NCBI GenBank assembly: GCA_937973965.1 | Contig: CALJJQ010000022.1 | Coordinates: 24,996-88,995 of the forward strand | Length of the DNA stretch: 64,000 nt | Direction: 5' to 3' | From: an uncultured Calothrix sp. | GTDB lineage: Bacteria; Cyanobacteriota; Cyanobacteriia; Cyanobacteriales; Nostocaceae | Shown here: in pieces, positions 19,769-29,713 of the stretch | Layout of the letters: every line of letters begins with the position of its first letter | Numbering within the stretch: the first letter of the stretch is position 1 | Made by a program: the position numbers and the translations under genes | The notes under the pieces: generated by a model | The model's database searches: none | The model's input: the letters and a program-made list of their open reading frames with translations, nothing else | Told to the model about the DNA's origin: nothing

Positions 19769-20890
19769 TTAAATGGTCACGGGTGCTTCGACGTAGAGAT
19801 TAGGTTCCTGCATACTAAAGGCAATCCCATAATCTTTAAATTGGTGAAAAATCTCGTCGTTAGCAAGTTCTAATAATCTTTTTCTTAACTGTATCGAACT
19901 TTCTGTCGAACCCAGGATAAAAAATGTCACCCGCGCTCGACTTTTTTCCTGTTCGTGGACAATGGCAATATTCGTACTTCCTGGGTCAATTCCAAATAAT
20001 AAATCTGTGCTGCTTTGAATAATCTGTCGGACAATTGCTTCTTCCCGTTCATCTAATAGTTTGGTAAAGTTAAAATTCAACAGTACCATAATTTTTTTAC
20101 CACGGGTAATATTCTCTATTTCTAAAGTCGCTAAAATCGAATTTGGCACTATTAATAAAGTACTTTTGGCTGCAATCCGAATTTTGGTCGAACGCAAACC
20201 AATGGACTCAACCCGACCAAATACTTCCTCCAATAATCGAGATGAGGAAGGTATGCGAATATATTCACCCGGTAGGAAAGGTCGATCTAAATACAATACA
20301 ATAGTACCAATAATTTGTTCTAAAGTTTTTTGAGCAGCAAAGGCGATCGCGATTCCACTAATACCCAAACTAGCGAAGATAGCAAATAGGTCAAAGCGTT
20401 GATTTGCAAAAGTGAGAACAGCAATCATCCCGATGAGGACGTTGATGACAGTTTCAATGATGTTGAGGGATTCATCGATTCCCTGACCGAAACTTTGGAC
20501 AATTGCGATCGCGTACACACGCAAGATTTGACGCATGAGTCGGGAAGCAAACCAAGCAGCACTAGCAATAACGGCAAAATCGGCAATGAATTGCAGAAAA
20601 TCATATACTTGTTGGTATTGTTCCAGCCATTTTAGAGACAGGGAAATCAGGATAATAGTGACAAAAACCTTCAGGATGCCGCGAATCGGCTCTAATAAAT
20701 TATCATAGACAATACCAGCTTGGTGAGGTAAAAATCTCCGCAAAGTGATTCTCAGAAACCAAGGAGTATATCGACCAATCAAAAAGGAAAGTAAAATAAA
20801 TCCAACAAATAAACCCAGTCGAGTTAAAATCGATTCTCCTGTTTCATTTTTGAGGAATACTCCCATTTCTATCCATGAAAACATCATCAT
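19769..20890 (-). CDS. MscS-family mechanosensitive ion channel, copy 1
   Basis: A 373 aa inner-membrane channel protein that would open on membrane tension or serve another small-conductance role. Four to five hydrophobic helices occupy residues 1-190. The pore-lining helix is the glycine/alanine-rich stretch FASLGISGIAIAFAAQKTLEQ, followed by LDRPFLPGEYI and the MscS beta domain with the conserved GRVESIGLRSTKIR and IVPNSILA. The C terminus is a mixed alpha/beta cytoplasmic domain. A close paralogue lies immediately upstream (21164-22261), so this is a tandem duplication with strong divergence. Confidence 0.93.
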   Translation of the reverse strand: MMMFSWIEMGVFLKNETGESILTRLGLFVGFILLSFLIGRYTPWFLRITLRRFLPHQAGIVYDNLLEPIRGILKVFVTIILISLSLKWLEQYQQVYDFLQFIADFAVIASAAWFASRLMRQILRVYAIAIVQSFGQGIDESLNIIETVINVLIGMIAVLTFANQRFDLFAIFASLGISGIAIAFAAQKTLEQIIGTIVLYLDRPFLPGEYIRIPSSSRLLEEVFGRVESIGLRSTKIRIAAKSTLLIVPNSILATLEIENITRGKKIMVLLNFNFTKLLDEREEAIVRQIIQSSTDLLFGIDPGSTNIAIVHEQEKSRARVTFFILGSTESSIQLRKRLLELANDEIFHQFKDYGIAFSMQEPNLYVEAPVTI

Positions 20891-21163
20891 GTATATCTAT
20901 TATAAATTTACTCAATGCTAAATAATAATTTTCATCATCATATAACCTTGTCAATTCTTTTATTTCCAATATCTCAGAGGATATTTGTCAAGCGTTAATC
21001 AATGCTTTATCAATCACTTATTTCAGACAAAAAATATAAATAGGCTCAAAATTGATATTTTTATTTATAAATTTCTCCCGATTCCCTACTCTCAAAAAAC
21101 TAGCTTATTAAGCATTGAAATCGACTGGGAAAACATACTCTAAAATTATTATCTAGACGGATT

Positions 21164-22261
21164 TTAAATAGTAATTGGTGCATCGATATATATGGTGGGT
21201 TCTTCAATTTTAAATCCCAGTTCATACTCATGAAGTTTTGTTGCCATTGTTTGAGCTGCCACATCCAATAATTGACGGCGTAATTCAAAAGAAACCTCTC
21301 CAGAACCAAGAATAAAAAAAGTAATTTGAGCTTGAGTTTGCAAATTCTCTGTACCATTACTAATTTCCCGGAAATTGACATCCGTATTACGTGAGTCTAG
21401 TCCAAAAATATTATTTGTACTATCAATAATGATTTGCCTAATTAAAGCCTGCTCCTCCTGATTAATAACCTGATGAAAAGTCAAATTGATAATTGCCATG
21501 ACTTTTTTTGCACCCGTAAAGTTTTCAATATTGGTTTGAATCAAGGAATTATTCGGAACAATCATAATAGTTCCTTTCCCAGAAGTACGGATTTTTGTCG
21601 AACGCAAACCAATCGATTCTACCCGACCAAAGGTTCCATCTGGTAAACCGATATAATCATCTACAACAAAAGGTTGATCCAAATAAATTACCACACCACC
21701 CAGTATCTGTTCTAAAATTTTCTGTGCTGCAAAAGCAACCGCAATCCCTCCAACTCCTAAACTAGCAATTAAACCAAAAACATTGATTTCATGGGTTTCA
21801 GCAAAAACAATAATTATGAGAATAATTGCTAGCAGATTAGCAACATATTTACCAATAATCAATAATTCACTATTAACTTTTTTCCCTTTTTCAACAGCCG
21901 TTTCCAGCAAATAGATATCGAATGTCTGTTTAATAATTTGAAAAACTAACCAAGAAGTCGTAATTACTAACGACAAACTTACCATTAATTCAAGGCTAGA
22001 AAACTTACTAGCTAAAGTTGATATCCACAGAATAATATCAGTTATCAGTAAAACAATAACGATACCAATTAATTGTTGACTTTCAATGGTCAAAATTTGT
22101 AGTTTAGAGGCAAAATCCGGAGAAAATAACCGATTAATTAGGGAAGTAAATAAATTTAATATCAGTTGGCTTTTTTGGAAAATCATTAAACTGATAAAAC
22201 TGCAAATAAATGATAAAACTCCAATTTGCAGAAAATTATTCTCCCATAAATTTTGAGACAT
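21164..22261 (-). CDS. MscS-family mechanosensitive ion channel, copy 2
   Basis: A 365 aa paralogue of the adjacent channel gene. It has several transmembrane helices in residues 1-180, a pore helix LIASLGVGGIAVAFAAQKILEQ, then LDQPFVVDDYI, GRVESIGLRSTKIR and IVPNNSL. The C-terminal ends of the two paralogues match closely (SMQEPNLYVEAPVTI versus KIEEPTIYIDAPITI). A gap of 273 bases separates them, so they may be separate transcripts. The roles of the two copies cannot be distinguished from sequence. Confidence 0.93.
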   Translation of the reverse strand: MSQNLWENNFLQIGVLSFICSFISLMIFQKSQLILNLFTSLINRLFSPDFASKLQILTIESQQLIGIVIVLLITDIILWISTLASKFSSLELMVSLSLVITTSWLVFQIIKQTFDIYLLETAVEKGKKVNSELLIIGKYVANLLAIILIIIVFAETHEINVFGLIASLGVGGIAVAFAAQKILEQILGGVVIYLDQPFVVDDYIGLPDGTFGRVESIGLRSTKIRTSGKGTIMIVPNNSLIQTNIENFTGAKKVMAIINLTFHQVINQEEQALIRQIIIDSTNNIFGLDSRNTDVNFREISNGTENLQTQAQITFFILGSGEVSFELRRQLLDVAAQTMATKLHEYELGFKIEEPTIYIDAPITI

Positions 22262-23360
22262 GGTTGAAAATTTGATTATGACTAGTGATTATGACCCTGG
22301 GTTAAAAGCCACCAGACCCTATTTGCGATCGCCCTAACTTCACTATAATGCGCAAACGCTTAGTTTGTACGTTCAGGATTCAGCGATTTCTATAGAATAT
22401 CGCGAGGTGATAACATCTATACCAATAGCTAGAAATATCTTACAGAGCCAACTTAGCCATGTCTAGGTTAACTGGTACAATTCTATCTCTACTTATCCGG
22501 GTGTGATAACAAGAACTAGAAAGCTTTACGAGAAAAATGTATTCTTTGACACTAAATACATGTACATAAATTAAATATTTAGATATTTTTCAATACAGAT
22601 AAAGTTGTTTAATTACTGCACTTTTACCTGTTTCCTTGTCTAAGGGTATAATTTATTTTGCACAACCACCTATACTAAGACCTATCTTAGCTCGACTTTA
22701 TCCAAAATTAAGAACTTGGCTTTCCTGATGCGGCAAAAATCCTGGTTTTTTTGGCAAAGACTTTTTCTAAGTCACAGATTTGCACTCAAGTCCAAAAACT
22801 AAAACAACTATCTTGCAATGGTTTCAGCGTCGAGTTTTAGGTTTTTTAAAAATGGATAAAGTCGAGCTTAGAGGTTGCTTAGAAAGTATTAATCATCACT
22901 ATTTTGACTATCGTCCTGACTCTGGACATGGGGTTATAAAGCTGATTTTTCCTTCGAGAGTACAGACGCGATATGTCGCGTCTCTTCCTATTCCCAAAAA
23001 CGATAATTCAAGTATTGCAATCGACTTTTAAAACATCCTCTTACACCACACCAGAGATACAACATTCATCATTGAGGAGAAGGGACATGTGTAATCTCGA
23101 TAATATTGATTTATGGGATGATTTTTAAGTATTCTCTGTCAATATTGTTAATTCGATAGGAGTCATATTTGATTTTTGTTGCATATCCTGCGCTTGCGCT
23201 AAAAAACAAGTACCCCTTTTCGGATGATTACCGATTTCCTCACGAACTAAATCATTTCAATATTTAAATCGGATTCTGATATCAGATGATTTTTAATAGT
23301 AAATACACCCTATTTTGGCTAAATCATAAATATTAAAGATACCGCATCAAATCGTGACCA
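22262..23360. other. 1.1 kb intergenic region containing a dispersed repeat
   Basis: No gene that I can support. A TTG-initiated 83-codon frame at 22780 overlaps repeat sequence and is probably fortuitous. A repeat of about 170 bp at 22868-23042 matches 35268-35412 and contains a GAGACG-family palindrome at 22964-22985. The rest is AT-rich and unremarkable. Confidence 0.6.
22868..23042. repeat. Dispersed repeat R1, long copy
   Basis: Shares GAAAGTATTAAT, ACTATTTTGACT, GATTTTTCCTTCGA, the CAGACGCGAYATGTCGCGTCTC palindrome, TTCCTAYTCCCAAAAAC and a T4A3CA(T/A)CCTC end with 35268-35412. The second copy lacks about 25 bases in the middle. Both are intergenic. This looks like a small non-coding mobile or regulatory element. 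Confidence 0.8.
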
Positions 23361-24698
23361 CTAATTTCTCCCTGGAGAAGCTAACTCCTGATTAATTAAA
23401 TCTCGGTCCAGTTTCTCAATATCGCTAGTTTGAAAATACGGCTGAAATGTCGCTTGAGGGATATCACGACTAGACGAAAAAACGGGAATAGATGTTGATT
23501 CTGGTTTTGTAACACTTCGGTGAAATCCTTGCTGTAAATTACTCGAATTAGTTGTAGTTGAATTTGAAGTATATCGCTGACGAAAACTGGAATTTGCCGA
23601 TACAGCAACTGGGGAGCGGTTTTGATTTAACTTGACTACTTGCTGTTGCCATTGCTGTATCTGTTGACGAGCTTGTTGATAAAAAGGACTGTTTTTTCTC
23701 ACTAAGCTAGCTTCATTAATTGCAGATTGTAATGACACAATATCACCATTTCTAGCAGTTTTGCGAGCATTTTCCAGATAGGATTTATCTTCTGCTGATT
23801 CTAGCCTTTTTTCTAAGCTATTAATTAGTCGTTGTGCATCTTGATAATGTGCATCACTAATCACTAAACTTGCTTCACTAATCGCTAGACGCATATCGTG
23901 AACTTTACCACTTTTGACCAGATTACGGGCTTTTTCTAATTGTACCGAATCTCTGTCAGAATCCCCGCGTAGGATGTTTACATCTGATGATAATAAATCC
24001 TGATTTCTAGACTTTTTACGAGCAATTTCTGCTTCCTTCTCTTGCTGCTGGACAATTTTTTCTTCTTGTTCTATTTTCTCTGCTTGTTCCCGTATTCCCT
24101 GAATGTGCTGAACTAATTGGTAATACTGACTACCAGACCAATATTCATTTTTGACTTTTTTTAAGCCTTTCGCTATTTCCAGTCCTTTATTCCATGTATT
24201 TCGTTCTTGCTGATTCACCGCATTTTTGGCTTGTTCATAAATACTCTCTCCCTGTTCCCATATACTCTGCCAAAGTTGAATTTTTTCTCTGACAATATAA
24301 TATTTAGGAATATTTTCTGACACCTCCTCTAGGGTATCGATCACTGCGGGAAAATCTCCCCGATGGAAGGATTTTTCACTCACTTCCAACAATGCATTTA
24401 ACCATTGATGAATTAAGCGATCGCTATTTTCCCGTAAAGGGTTATCCCTCGATATCCGATTAGCTAAATTAATCGCTGTGACTAGTTTCTGTGCATCTTG
24501 CACATCCACCATTGTCGTTGCACAATATATCAACTCTCCAGCATCATTTTGAACTGCTGAATCACAACTTGTGATATCAGGTAGCTTAAGCAAGTAAATC
24601 AATGCACCTACTCCTATTCCCATACTTGTAAGCGCAATCATCAAAATGAAATACCAGCATCGCTGAGAACGACTAGGGTGATAATTAATAATATTCAC
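23361..24698 (-). CDS. Membrane-anchored coiled-coil protein of unknown function
   Basis: A 445 aa protein I cannot assign to a named family. One transmembrane helix (residues about 14-36) follows a short cytoplasmic tail; the rest is predicted to be soluble and mainly helical. Residues about 195-235 are strongly charged coiled coil (QAEKIEQEEKIVQQQEKEAE). Then come two related units of about 45 residues, LEKARNLVKSGKVHDMRLAISEAS and LENARKTARNGDIVSLQSAINEAS, and an earlier related stretch near residue 70 (AQKLVTAINLANRI). The C-terminal 90 residues are Ser/Asn/Gln-rich and probably disordered. A structural or envelope role is a guess. Confidence 0.75.
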   Translation of the reverse strand: MNIINYHPSRSQRCWYFILMIALTSMGIGVGALIYLLKLPDITSCDSAVQNDAGELIYCATTMVDVQDAQKLVTAINLANRISRDNPLRENSDRLIHQWLNALLEVSEKSFHRGDFPAVIDTLEEVSENIPKYYIVREKIQLWQSIWEQGESIYEQAKNAVNQQERNTWNKGLEIAKGLKKVKNEYWSGSQYYQLVQHIQGIREQAEKIEQEEKIVQQQEKEAEIARKKSRNQDLLSSDVNILRGDSDRDSVQLEKARNLVKSGKVHDMRLAISEASLVISDAHYQDAQRLINSLEKRLESAEDKSYLENARKTARNGDIVSLQSAINEASLVRKNSPFYQQARQQIQQWQQQVVKLNQNRSPVAVSANSSFRQRYTSNSTTTNSSNLQQGFHRSVTKPESTSIPVFSSSRDIPQATFQPYFQTSDIEKLDRDLINQELASPGRN

Positions 24699-25075
24699 GC
24701 TGTCTACACACCGAAAACCATAACTACCGTTCTATGGTTCCCAATTAATGTGTCACCAATTATCGCGGAAAATACGGATTTTTGCGCCCAAACGATTGTT
24801 TTGCCGAGATTTTGACTATCTTGTGTTTTTCATATTTTTCGAATTAATATACTCATGAATAATCTGTCTCAGAATGTAAATTATTAAAAGCATCACCTCA
24901 GTAATAGTACGTAATTTAAATTAATTTTAGTAACGGTTTATTTCTGATTTTAAAAAACTAATAAAATTAGGAAATCATGAATTAAATCCAAATCGGAACC
25001 TAGCTATATTGAGGCGAGAAAAATTGCCAACATTTCTCGACTGCTTCAATTCCCTATATTTATCTTTCTTGAGTC
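24699..25075. other. Divergent intergenic region
   Basis: Spacer between the minus-strand coiled-coil gene and the plus-strand small genes. AT-rich; promoters for both directions are expected, but none can be called with confidence. Confidence 0.4.
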
Positions 25076-25342
25076 ATGGTTACAGTTTATTTACCCCTAC
25101 CACTGCCATCACAAAACTCTAATTACCCATTTCTAGTTTGGTTAAGATTATGTGATTGTGACAAAAATCTCAATATTGGCGAATATCTGGAAATTAACCG
25201 TAGCCCTTTGGTGAAATCCTTTACTGTCTGCATCAAATATTGTGATGAAGAATATGCCTTAGTAACAGCAAACTCCGAAATTATTAATTTAGGAATTAGT
25301 TATTTTACCTCGATGTATGAAAGTTACCAAAAATTGGTATAA
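25076..25342 (+). CDS. Small protein of unknown function (88 aa)
   Basis: An ATG-started frame of 88 codons, 38 bases before the next gene in the same direction, which supports a two-gene transcript. The protein has no signal peptide or transmembrane helix. It shows mixed strand-like segments (FLVWLRLCD, SFTVCIKYCDEEYALVTANSE) and four cysteines, two of them near residues 31-33. I do not recognise a family. Only a weak TTGAG precedes the start. It could be a lineage-specific protein or, less likely, a chance frame. Confidence 0.55.
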   Translation: MVTVYLPLPLPSQNSNYPFLVWLRLCDCDKNLNIGEYLEINRSPLVKSFTVCIKYCDEEYALVTANSEIINLGISYFTSMYESYQKLV

Positions 25343-25380
25343 TCGCTTTTAACGTTATTAACTTTTCTCCACTGGCAATT

Positions 25381-25812
25381 ATGTTTGCATCTAACCCATC
25401 CCCTACATCTGATAGTAAATGGCAGCATCAACTGGATAGATTTGTGAAAGACCATCAAAGGGATTTAGCTGCTTTAGCTTGGGGATTGTGGTTAGAAAAT
25501 CAACTTAGTCAAGGAACTATTGGGATTGATTTAAAACCCAAACCTCCTCGGTTTGTTTATTGTCCGGATGAGGCGATTCAGAAACTCAATGATAACGTTG
25601 AAAATAGGTTGCAGGAAATCCTCGGTTTAATTGAACACTATAACCCAGAAATCGAAGTTCTCATGATTGCCATTGGGAACGAACAAATCAAATTGATTTA
25701 TTTTCAACCAGATACACCCCCACCCCAATGTTTTGCAGAAATGGCAAAAGATGTAGACACAATGTTAACAGAAATTGAAACCCTACTCGGACTTTTGGAT
25801 TTTGGATTTTAG
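25381..25812 (+). CDS. Conserved hypothetical protein (143 aa)
   Basis: A 143 aa acidic cytoplasmic protein. An N-terminal segment WQHQLDRFVKDHQRDLAALAWGLWLE looks helical; then comes PPRFVYCPDEAIQKLNDNVENRLQEILGLIEHY and a hydrophobic strand VLMIAIGNEQIKLIYF. The sequence feels like a cyanobacteria-specific family, but I cannot name one. The last codons (LLDFGF) run into an ATTTTGG heptamer repeat, so the original C terminus may have been slightly altered by repeat expansion. Probably co-transcribed with the 88 aa gene just upstream. Confidence 0.75.
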   Translation: MFASNPSPTSDSKWQHQLDRFVKDHQRDLAALAWGLWLENQLSQGTIGIDLKPKPPRFVYCPDEAIQKLNDNVENRLQEILGLIEHYNPEIEVLMIAIGNEQIKLIYFQPDTPPPQCFAEMAKDVDTMLTEIETLLGLLDFGF

Positions 25813-26164
25813 ATTTTGGATTTTAGAGCTTATAGTAATTAGCGCTTAAGTAGGGCTTACTGAAAAATAGTAATAGTAAAGATGGGATATATCGCGTCTC
25901 TATATTTTGTAAGGACAGGCTGAAAAACCTGGCATTTGTTATTTTGTCTTGTGAAAAGTGAAATTCGTAGGGTTAAAAATATTCCCTCTACAGACGCGAC
26001 ATGTCGCTCCCTATTCCCTACCCTCACGAAAAAACTTTTTCCGCAGACCCTTAGTATTAATTCTTAAACTGTAAGATTTGAGTTATATCGATTCTCTTTG
26101 ACTTTAAAATAAATGAAACTAGAATAATCAAAGGTTATAGCCCCTGATATGTAGCAAGCATTAG
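25813..26164. repeat. Repeat R2 and palindromes in the spacer
   Basis: ATTTTGG/ATTTTAG heptamers at 25798-25826 are followed by a composite repeat at about 25875-26010. It shares GGGATATATC, ATATTTTG, AAAAACCTGGCATTT, TTGTGAAAAGTG and GTAGGGTT with 59380-59540 and is bounded by two palindromes (25880-25901 and 25991-26010). No gene. Confidence 0.75.
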
Positions 26165-26321
26165 CGTAATGAATTCGACAGATATAAAGATATAAAGAAC
26201 TCCTCTCCAAAGCTCTCTTTCTTGGTAACAGAGGTTTTGAAAGAATTAATTCTTGATTGAAAACTACGGATTTTCTGTCCCTCTGTGAAGTCGGAGAGGG
26301 GGTGAGATTCATCGAACTCAC
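26165..26321. repeat. MITE-like element R3, copy C (inverted)
   Basis: About 157 bp. The right end TTCATCGAACTCAC and the left end GAATTCGACAGA form imperfect terminal inverted repeats. Read on the minus strand, the interior matches 42369-42506 (CACCCC, CCCTCTCCGACTTC, GTAGTTTT, CAA(A/G)CCTCT). It sits between the rplL terminator and the small hypothetical genes. Confidence 0.75.
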
Positions 26322-26331
26322 GTTAATCTAC

Positions 26332-26359
26332 AAAAAACCTGTGCAAATACACAGGTTTT
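26332..26359 (-). terminator. Rho-independent terminator of the rplJL cluster
   Basis: On the minus strand the stem AACCTGTG/CACAGGTT with a 6-base loop is followed by six T residues. It lies about 90 bases after rplL and ends the secE-to-rplL gene run. Confidence 0.85.
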
Positions 26360-26445
26360 AATGATTCTCAAATAAAGCTGAAAAATTCATCCTGATGTAG
26401 CAGTAATCTATAAACTACCGCTACTTTGGCATAAAAATAATCAAA

Positions 26446-26835
26446 TTACTTGATTACAACTTTACCACCAGCTTCTTCGACTTTCTTCTTCGCTTCCTCA
26501 GCTTTCTCTTTTGCGACACCTTCAAATAATGCTTTCGGTGCAGCTTCTACCAGGTCTTTCGCTTCTTTCAAACCTAAACCGGTTAATTCACGGACAATCT
26601 TGAGAACAGCAATTTTCTTATCTGCGGGTACAGACTCAAGAATCGCATCAAATTCGGTTTTCTCTTCTTCCACAGCAGCAGGTGCAGCACCAGGTGCAGC
26701 CATCATCATCATTCCACCAGCAGGTGCAGCTGCACTAACTCCAAAAGCTTCTTCAATTTGTTTCACAAGTTCAGAAGCTTCGAGAAGGGTTAAACCTTTC
26801 AATTTTTCCAAGATTTCATCGGTCGCAGCAGACAT
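26446..26835 (-). CDS. rplL: Ribosomal protein L7/L12
   Basis: A 129 aa stalk protein of the 50S subunit that recruits translation factors. N-terminal dimerisation region [26 protein letters not shown], alanine/methionine-rich flexible hinge (about 36-55), and C-terminal domain [33 protein letters not shown]. Normal length. It follows rplJ by 77 bases and is the last gene before a strong terminator. Confidence 0.98.
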   Translation of the reverse strand: MSAATDEILEKLKGLTLLEASELVKQIEEAFGVSAAAPAGGMMMMAAPGAAPAAVEEEKTEFDAILESVPADKKIAVLKIVRELTGLGLKEAKDLVEAAPKALFEGVAKEKAEEAKKKVEEAGGKVVIK

Positions 26836-26912
26836 TTTTCAAACTCCTAATTGTCGATAATTGAATTGTTGATTGCAGCAAATGTAATTGCCAAAATCAA
26901 TAGCAAGGGAAA

Positions 26913-27455
26913 TTACGCAGCTTCACCGTCACCTTTTTCTTTGTCGGCAATAGCTTGAATTGCGCGTCCTAAACCAGTTGGAACTTCGTTGATACCGATA
27001 GCAATTTTGGCTGTAACTGCGTTGATTGCTCCAGCAATTTGAGCCATGAGTTGCTCTTTCGAGGGTAAGTCACCAAGGGCTTTAATATCTGCTTCTTTTA
27101 GCAGTTGTCCGTCCATGACACCACCGCGAAGTTCAGTTTTTTTGGTGGCTTTTTGGAACTCTTGGTAAGCTTTAATGGCGGAAGAAAAATCCTCTTTGAC
27201 GAGAACAAAGGCATTAGAGCCCTTCAACAAATCATTGAGAGGTTGCCATTTTTCTTCCTCTTTGATAGCAATACCCATGAAGGTATTTTTTGTCACCTTA
27301 CAAACTGCCCCGCTCGGACGTAGTTTCCGCCGAAGGTTGGTGATTTCTGCGACTGTCAACCCTTGGTAATCAATGACGAACGCCAAGGTTGACTCGCTGA
27401 GGGTTTGTTTGAGTTCTTCAACAATTTCCCTTTTGTTTTCTATTGTTCTACCCAT
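26913..27455 (-). CDS. rplJ: Ribosomal protein L10
   Basis: A 180 aa base of the L7/L12 stalk. It begins MGRTIENKREIVEELKQTL; the middle has FVIDYQGLTVAEITNLRRKLR and the C-terminal helix ends in GDGEAA. In bacteria L10 (with L12) often represses its own operon by binding the leader RNA. Here 381 bases separate it from rplA and include a GC-rich hairpin, which fits such control (inference). Confidence 0.97.
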   Translation of the reverse strand: MGRTIENKREIVEELKQTLSESTLAFVIDYQGLTVAEITNLRRKLRPSGAVCKVTKNTFMGIAIKEEEKWQPLNDLLKGSNAFVLVKEDFSSAIKAYQEFQKATKKTELRGGVMDGQLLKEADIKALGDLPSKEQLMAQIAGAINAVTAKIAIGINEVPTGLGRAIQAIADKEKGDGEAA

Positions 27456-27549
27456 CCGTTCTCACCTCCTGTGTATGGGTAATTGATGGGTCATGGGTTA
27501 GTTTTTTGTGATGGTGCATCATGCACATCTCCAAGTCGCAAAAAGTTAA

Positions 27550-27579
27550 CCCCGGCTAATTTTTACGGAAAAGCCGGGG
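27550..27579 (-). promoter_or_regulatory. Candidate rplJ leader hairpin
   Basis: Stem CCCCGGCT/AGCCGGGG, 8 perfect pairs with a 14-base loop, about 95 bases before the rplJ start in the 381-base rplA-rplJ gap. On the minus strand it is followed by GTTAACTTTTTGC, a weak T tract. It may be an attenuator or part of an L10-binding leader. I have not matched it to the consensus of the known L10 leader. Confidence 0.5.
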
Positions 27580-27836
27580 TCAGATCGAGTTTTCGAGGTC
27601 AGCTAGATTAAATTTAAACTTGCGTGGAAAAAGTTATACATTTCCACAACAAAAATCTAGTTATAATTTTTGCTTTTACCTCGGCAGGAAATTAAGCAAT
27701 TAAGCACCTGCTGTCTCCGGCGTTGAGCGCAATCTCAAATATTTTTAATTGGAGATGGGAAATTTTCCATAGGTTCATCAAATTAACTTTTAACAGATAA
27801 TTGACGCCGATGCAACCCCATCTCCCAATTTTACAA

Positions 27837-28547
27837 TTAGGCTTCTGCTTTCATGTCTCTAAGGGCGTTGATATCAACGCTAATGGAGGGTCCCATTGTG
27901 GAAGCAACGTAGAGACTACGCCAATAACGACCTTTGGCTCCAGAAGGACGGTTACGGTCGATGCTTTCTTGCAGAGCTTTGAGGTTGACTAATAAATCTT
28001 CTGGGGAAAAGGAAGCTTTACCAAACATGACATGGACGATACCTGTCCGGTCGGCTCGATATTCTAGTTTCCCAGCTTTAAATTCTGCGATCGCAGCCGC
28101 GACATCTGGTGTCACTGTACCACCTTTGGGTGATGGCATCAAACCCCGTGGACCGAGTAATTTACCTAATTTAGCGACCTGGGGCATTACATCAGGGGTG
28201 GCTATCAATTTATCGAAATCCATCCGCCCTTTGAAAATTTCGTCAATCAGTTCTTCCGAACCCACGATGTCCGCACCAGCATTACTGGCTTCGGTCACTT
28301 TTTCCCCACGGGTAATAACTGCTACTCTCACCACGTTACCAGTTCCTTTGGGTAAAGCTACAGTTGTCCGCAGTTGCTGGTCGGTATATTTAGGGTCAAT
28401 ACCTAAGCGAATATGGGCTTCGGCTGCTTCGGGAAATTTCGCGGTTGCTGTTTCTTTCAACAATGCGAGTGCATCTAATGGTGCGTAATCTCGCTGTTCT
28501 ACTTTCGCTCGTAATTCACGCAAGCGACGGGATACTTTTTTGGCCAT
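27837..28547 (-). CDS. rplA: Ribosomal protein L1
   Basis: A 236 aa 50S protein of the mobile L1 stalk, binding 23S r[24 protein letters not shown] at the N terminus, the conserved [12 protein letters not shown] and [16 protein letters not shown] motifs, and a C-terminal [15 protein letters not shown]. In many bacteria L1 also represses the rplKA pair. It follows rplK by 89 bases on the same strand. Confidence 0.98.
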   Translation of the reverse strand: MAKKVSRRLRELRAKVEQRDYAPLDALALLKETATAKFPEAAEAHIRLGIDPKYTDQQLRTTVALPKGTGNVVRVAVITRGEKVTEASNAGADIVGSEELIDEIFKGRMDFDKLIATPDVMPQVAKLGKLLGPRGLMPSPKGGTVTPDVAAAIAEFKAGKLEYRADRTGIVHVMFGKASFSPEDLLVNLKALQESIDRNRPSGAKGRYWRSLYVASTMGPSISVDINALRDMKAEA

Positions 28548-28636
28548 TTTTTACTCCTGGGGTGCTGCGAGAATATTCTCTCCCCCAATTCTGTAATGTT
28601 GTACTTGTAATTCTGGATTGGATTAACAGGCTGTGA

Positions 28637-29062
28637 TTAGTCCACAACTGCCACACCCATATTTTTCGCCGTTCCGGCAATAATGTTCATCGCTGCGTCG
28701 ATGTCGTTCGCATTCAAGTCTGGCATTTTGGTTTGGGCAATTTGCCTTAATTGCTCACGGGTAATGGAACCGACTTTTTTCTTGTTGGGTTCGTTGGAAC
28801 CGGTTTCGATTTTCGCCGCTTTTTTAATCAATACCGATGCGGGGGGAGTTTTAAGAACAAAGGTAAAACTCCGGTCTTCAAATACCGAAATTTCTACCGG
28901 GATCACCATACCCGCTTGGTCTGCGGTTTTGGCGTTGTATTCTTTACAAAACGCCATGATGTTGACACCATGTTGACCCAAAGCTGGGCCAACTGGTGGT
29001 GCGGGGTTGGCTTTACCCGCTTGTAATGCCAGTTTAATAAGGGCTACAACCTTTTTCGCCAT
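28637..29062 (-). CDS. rplK: Ribosomal protein L11
   Basis: A 141 aa protein of the GTPase-associated centre of the 50S subunit. Proline-rich N-terminal [27 protein letters not shown] and C-terminal rRNA-binding domain [29 protein letters not shown]. It starts only 6 bases after the nusG stop, so it is translated from the same message. Confidence 0.98.
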   Translation of the reverse strand: MAKKVVALIKLALQAGKANPAPPVGPALGQHGVNIMAFCKEYNAKTADQAGMVIPVEISVFEDRSFTFVLKTPPASVLIKKAAKIETGSNEPNKKKVGSITREQLRQIAQTKMPDLNANDIDAAMNIIAGTAKNMGVAVVD

Positions 29063-29068
29063 TTCTAG

Positions 29069-29713
29069 TTAGCTCTGCTTTTGAACCTGATTAAATTCCA
29101 ATTCGACGGGTGTTTCTCGTCCGAAAATTGAAAGTAAGGCTTTTAGTTTACTCCGTTCCGGACTCACTTCGATTACCTCACCTTCAAAGTCCTTGAATGG
29201 ACCAGAAAGCACGACTATTTTATCACCTGTAACCATATCAATTTTGACAACAGGTTCTTGTTCGCTGGTTTGTTTAAATATCCGCTCCACTTCTGAGTGA
29301 CTCAGGGGAACTGGTTTGACGTGACCGCGACTTTTAGCACTTCCCCGTCGTTGTTCTGCACCCACAAAGTTGATCACATGGGAAGTATTGCGGACTACTG
29401 ACCAGCTATCGTCATCCATGATCATCTTCACCAACACATAGCCGGGAAAGACTTTTTCCTCACTGTGATGACGACTTCCATCCTTACGGATTTTTACCGC
29501 CGGTGTGTGGGGAATTTCCACTTGAATAATTTTATCGGCAACATCGAATGTTTGAATCCGCTGTTCGATGTTGGTTTTTACGCGTTTCTCACAACCCGAA
29601 GCAACTTGGACTGCATACCATCTGGCTTCGCGGACTGCATTGTTCAATTCGCGATCGCTTGTATCGTCGGAATGCAATGCTGAGTTATGTCCTTCGTCTG
29701 TAGCAGAATTCAT
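29069..29713 (-). CDS. nusG: Transcription termination/antitermination factor NusG
   Basis: A 214 aa RNA polymerase processivity factor. After an acidic, variable N-terminal extension of about 30 residues comes the NGN domain (ARWYAVQVASGCEKRVKTNI, HVINFVGAEQRRG) and a KOW domain (GDKIVVLSGPFKDFEGEVIE). Its ATG overlaps the secE stop in TGATG, which implies translational coupling. It is followed closely by rplK, the usual bacterial order. Confidence 0.97.
   Translation of the reverse strand: MNSATDEGHNSALHSDDTSDRELNNAVREARWYAVQVASGCEKRVKTNIEQRIQTFDVADKIIQVEIPHTPAVKIRKDGSRHHSEEKVFPGYVLVKMIMDDDSWSVVRNTSHVINFVGAEQRRGSAKSRGHVKPVPLSHSEVERIFKQTSEQEPVVKIDMVTGDKIVVLSGPFKDFEGEVIEVSPERSKLKALLSIFGRETPVELEFNQVQKQS

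Noticed and set aside
22780..23031. 83-codon plus-strand frame
   Set aside because: TTG start, and its second half lies within dispersed repeat R1; the other R1 copy is deleted and does not keep the frame.
26450..26860. 136-codon plus-strand frame
   Set aside because: Antisense shadow of rplL.
27934..28488. 184-codon plus-strand frame
   Set aside because: Antisense shadow of rplA.
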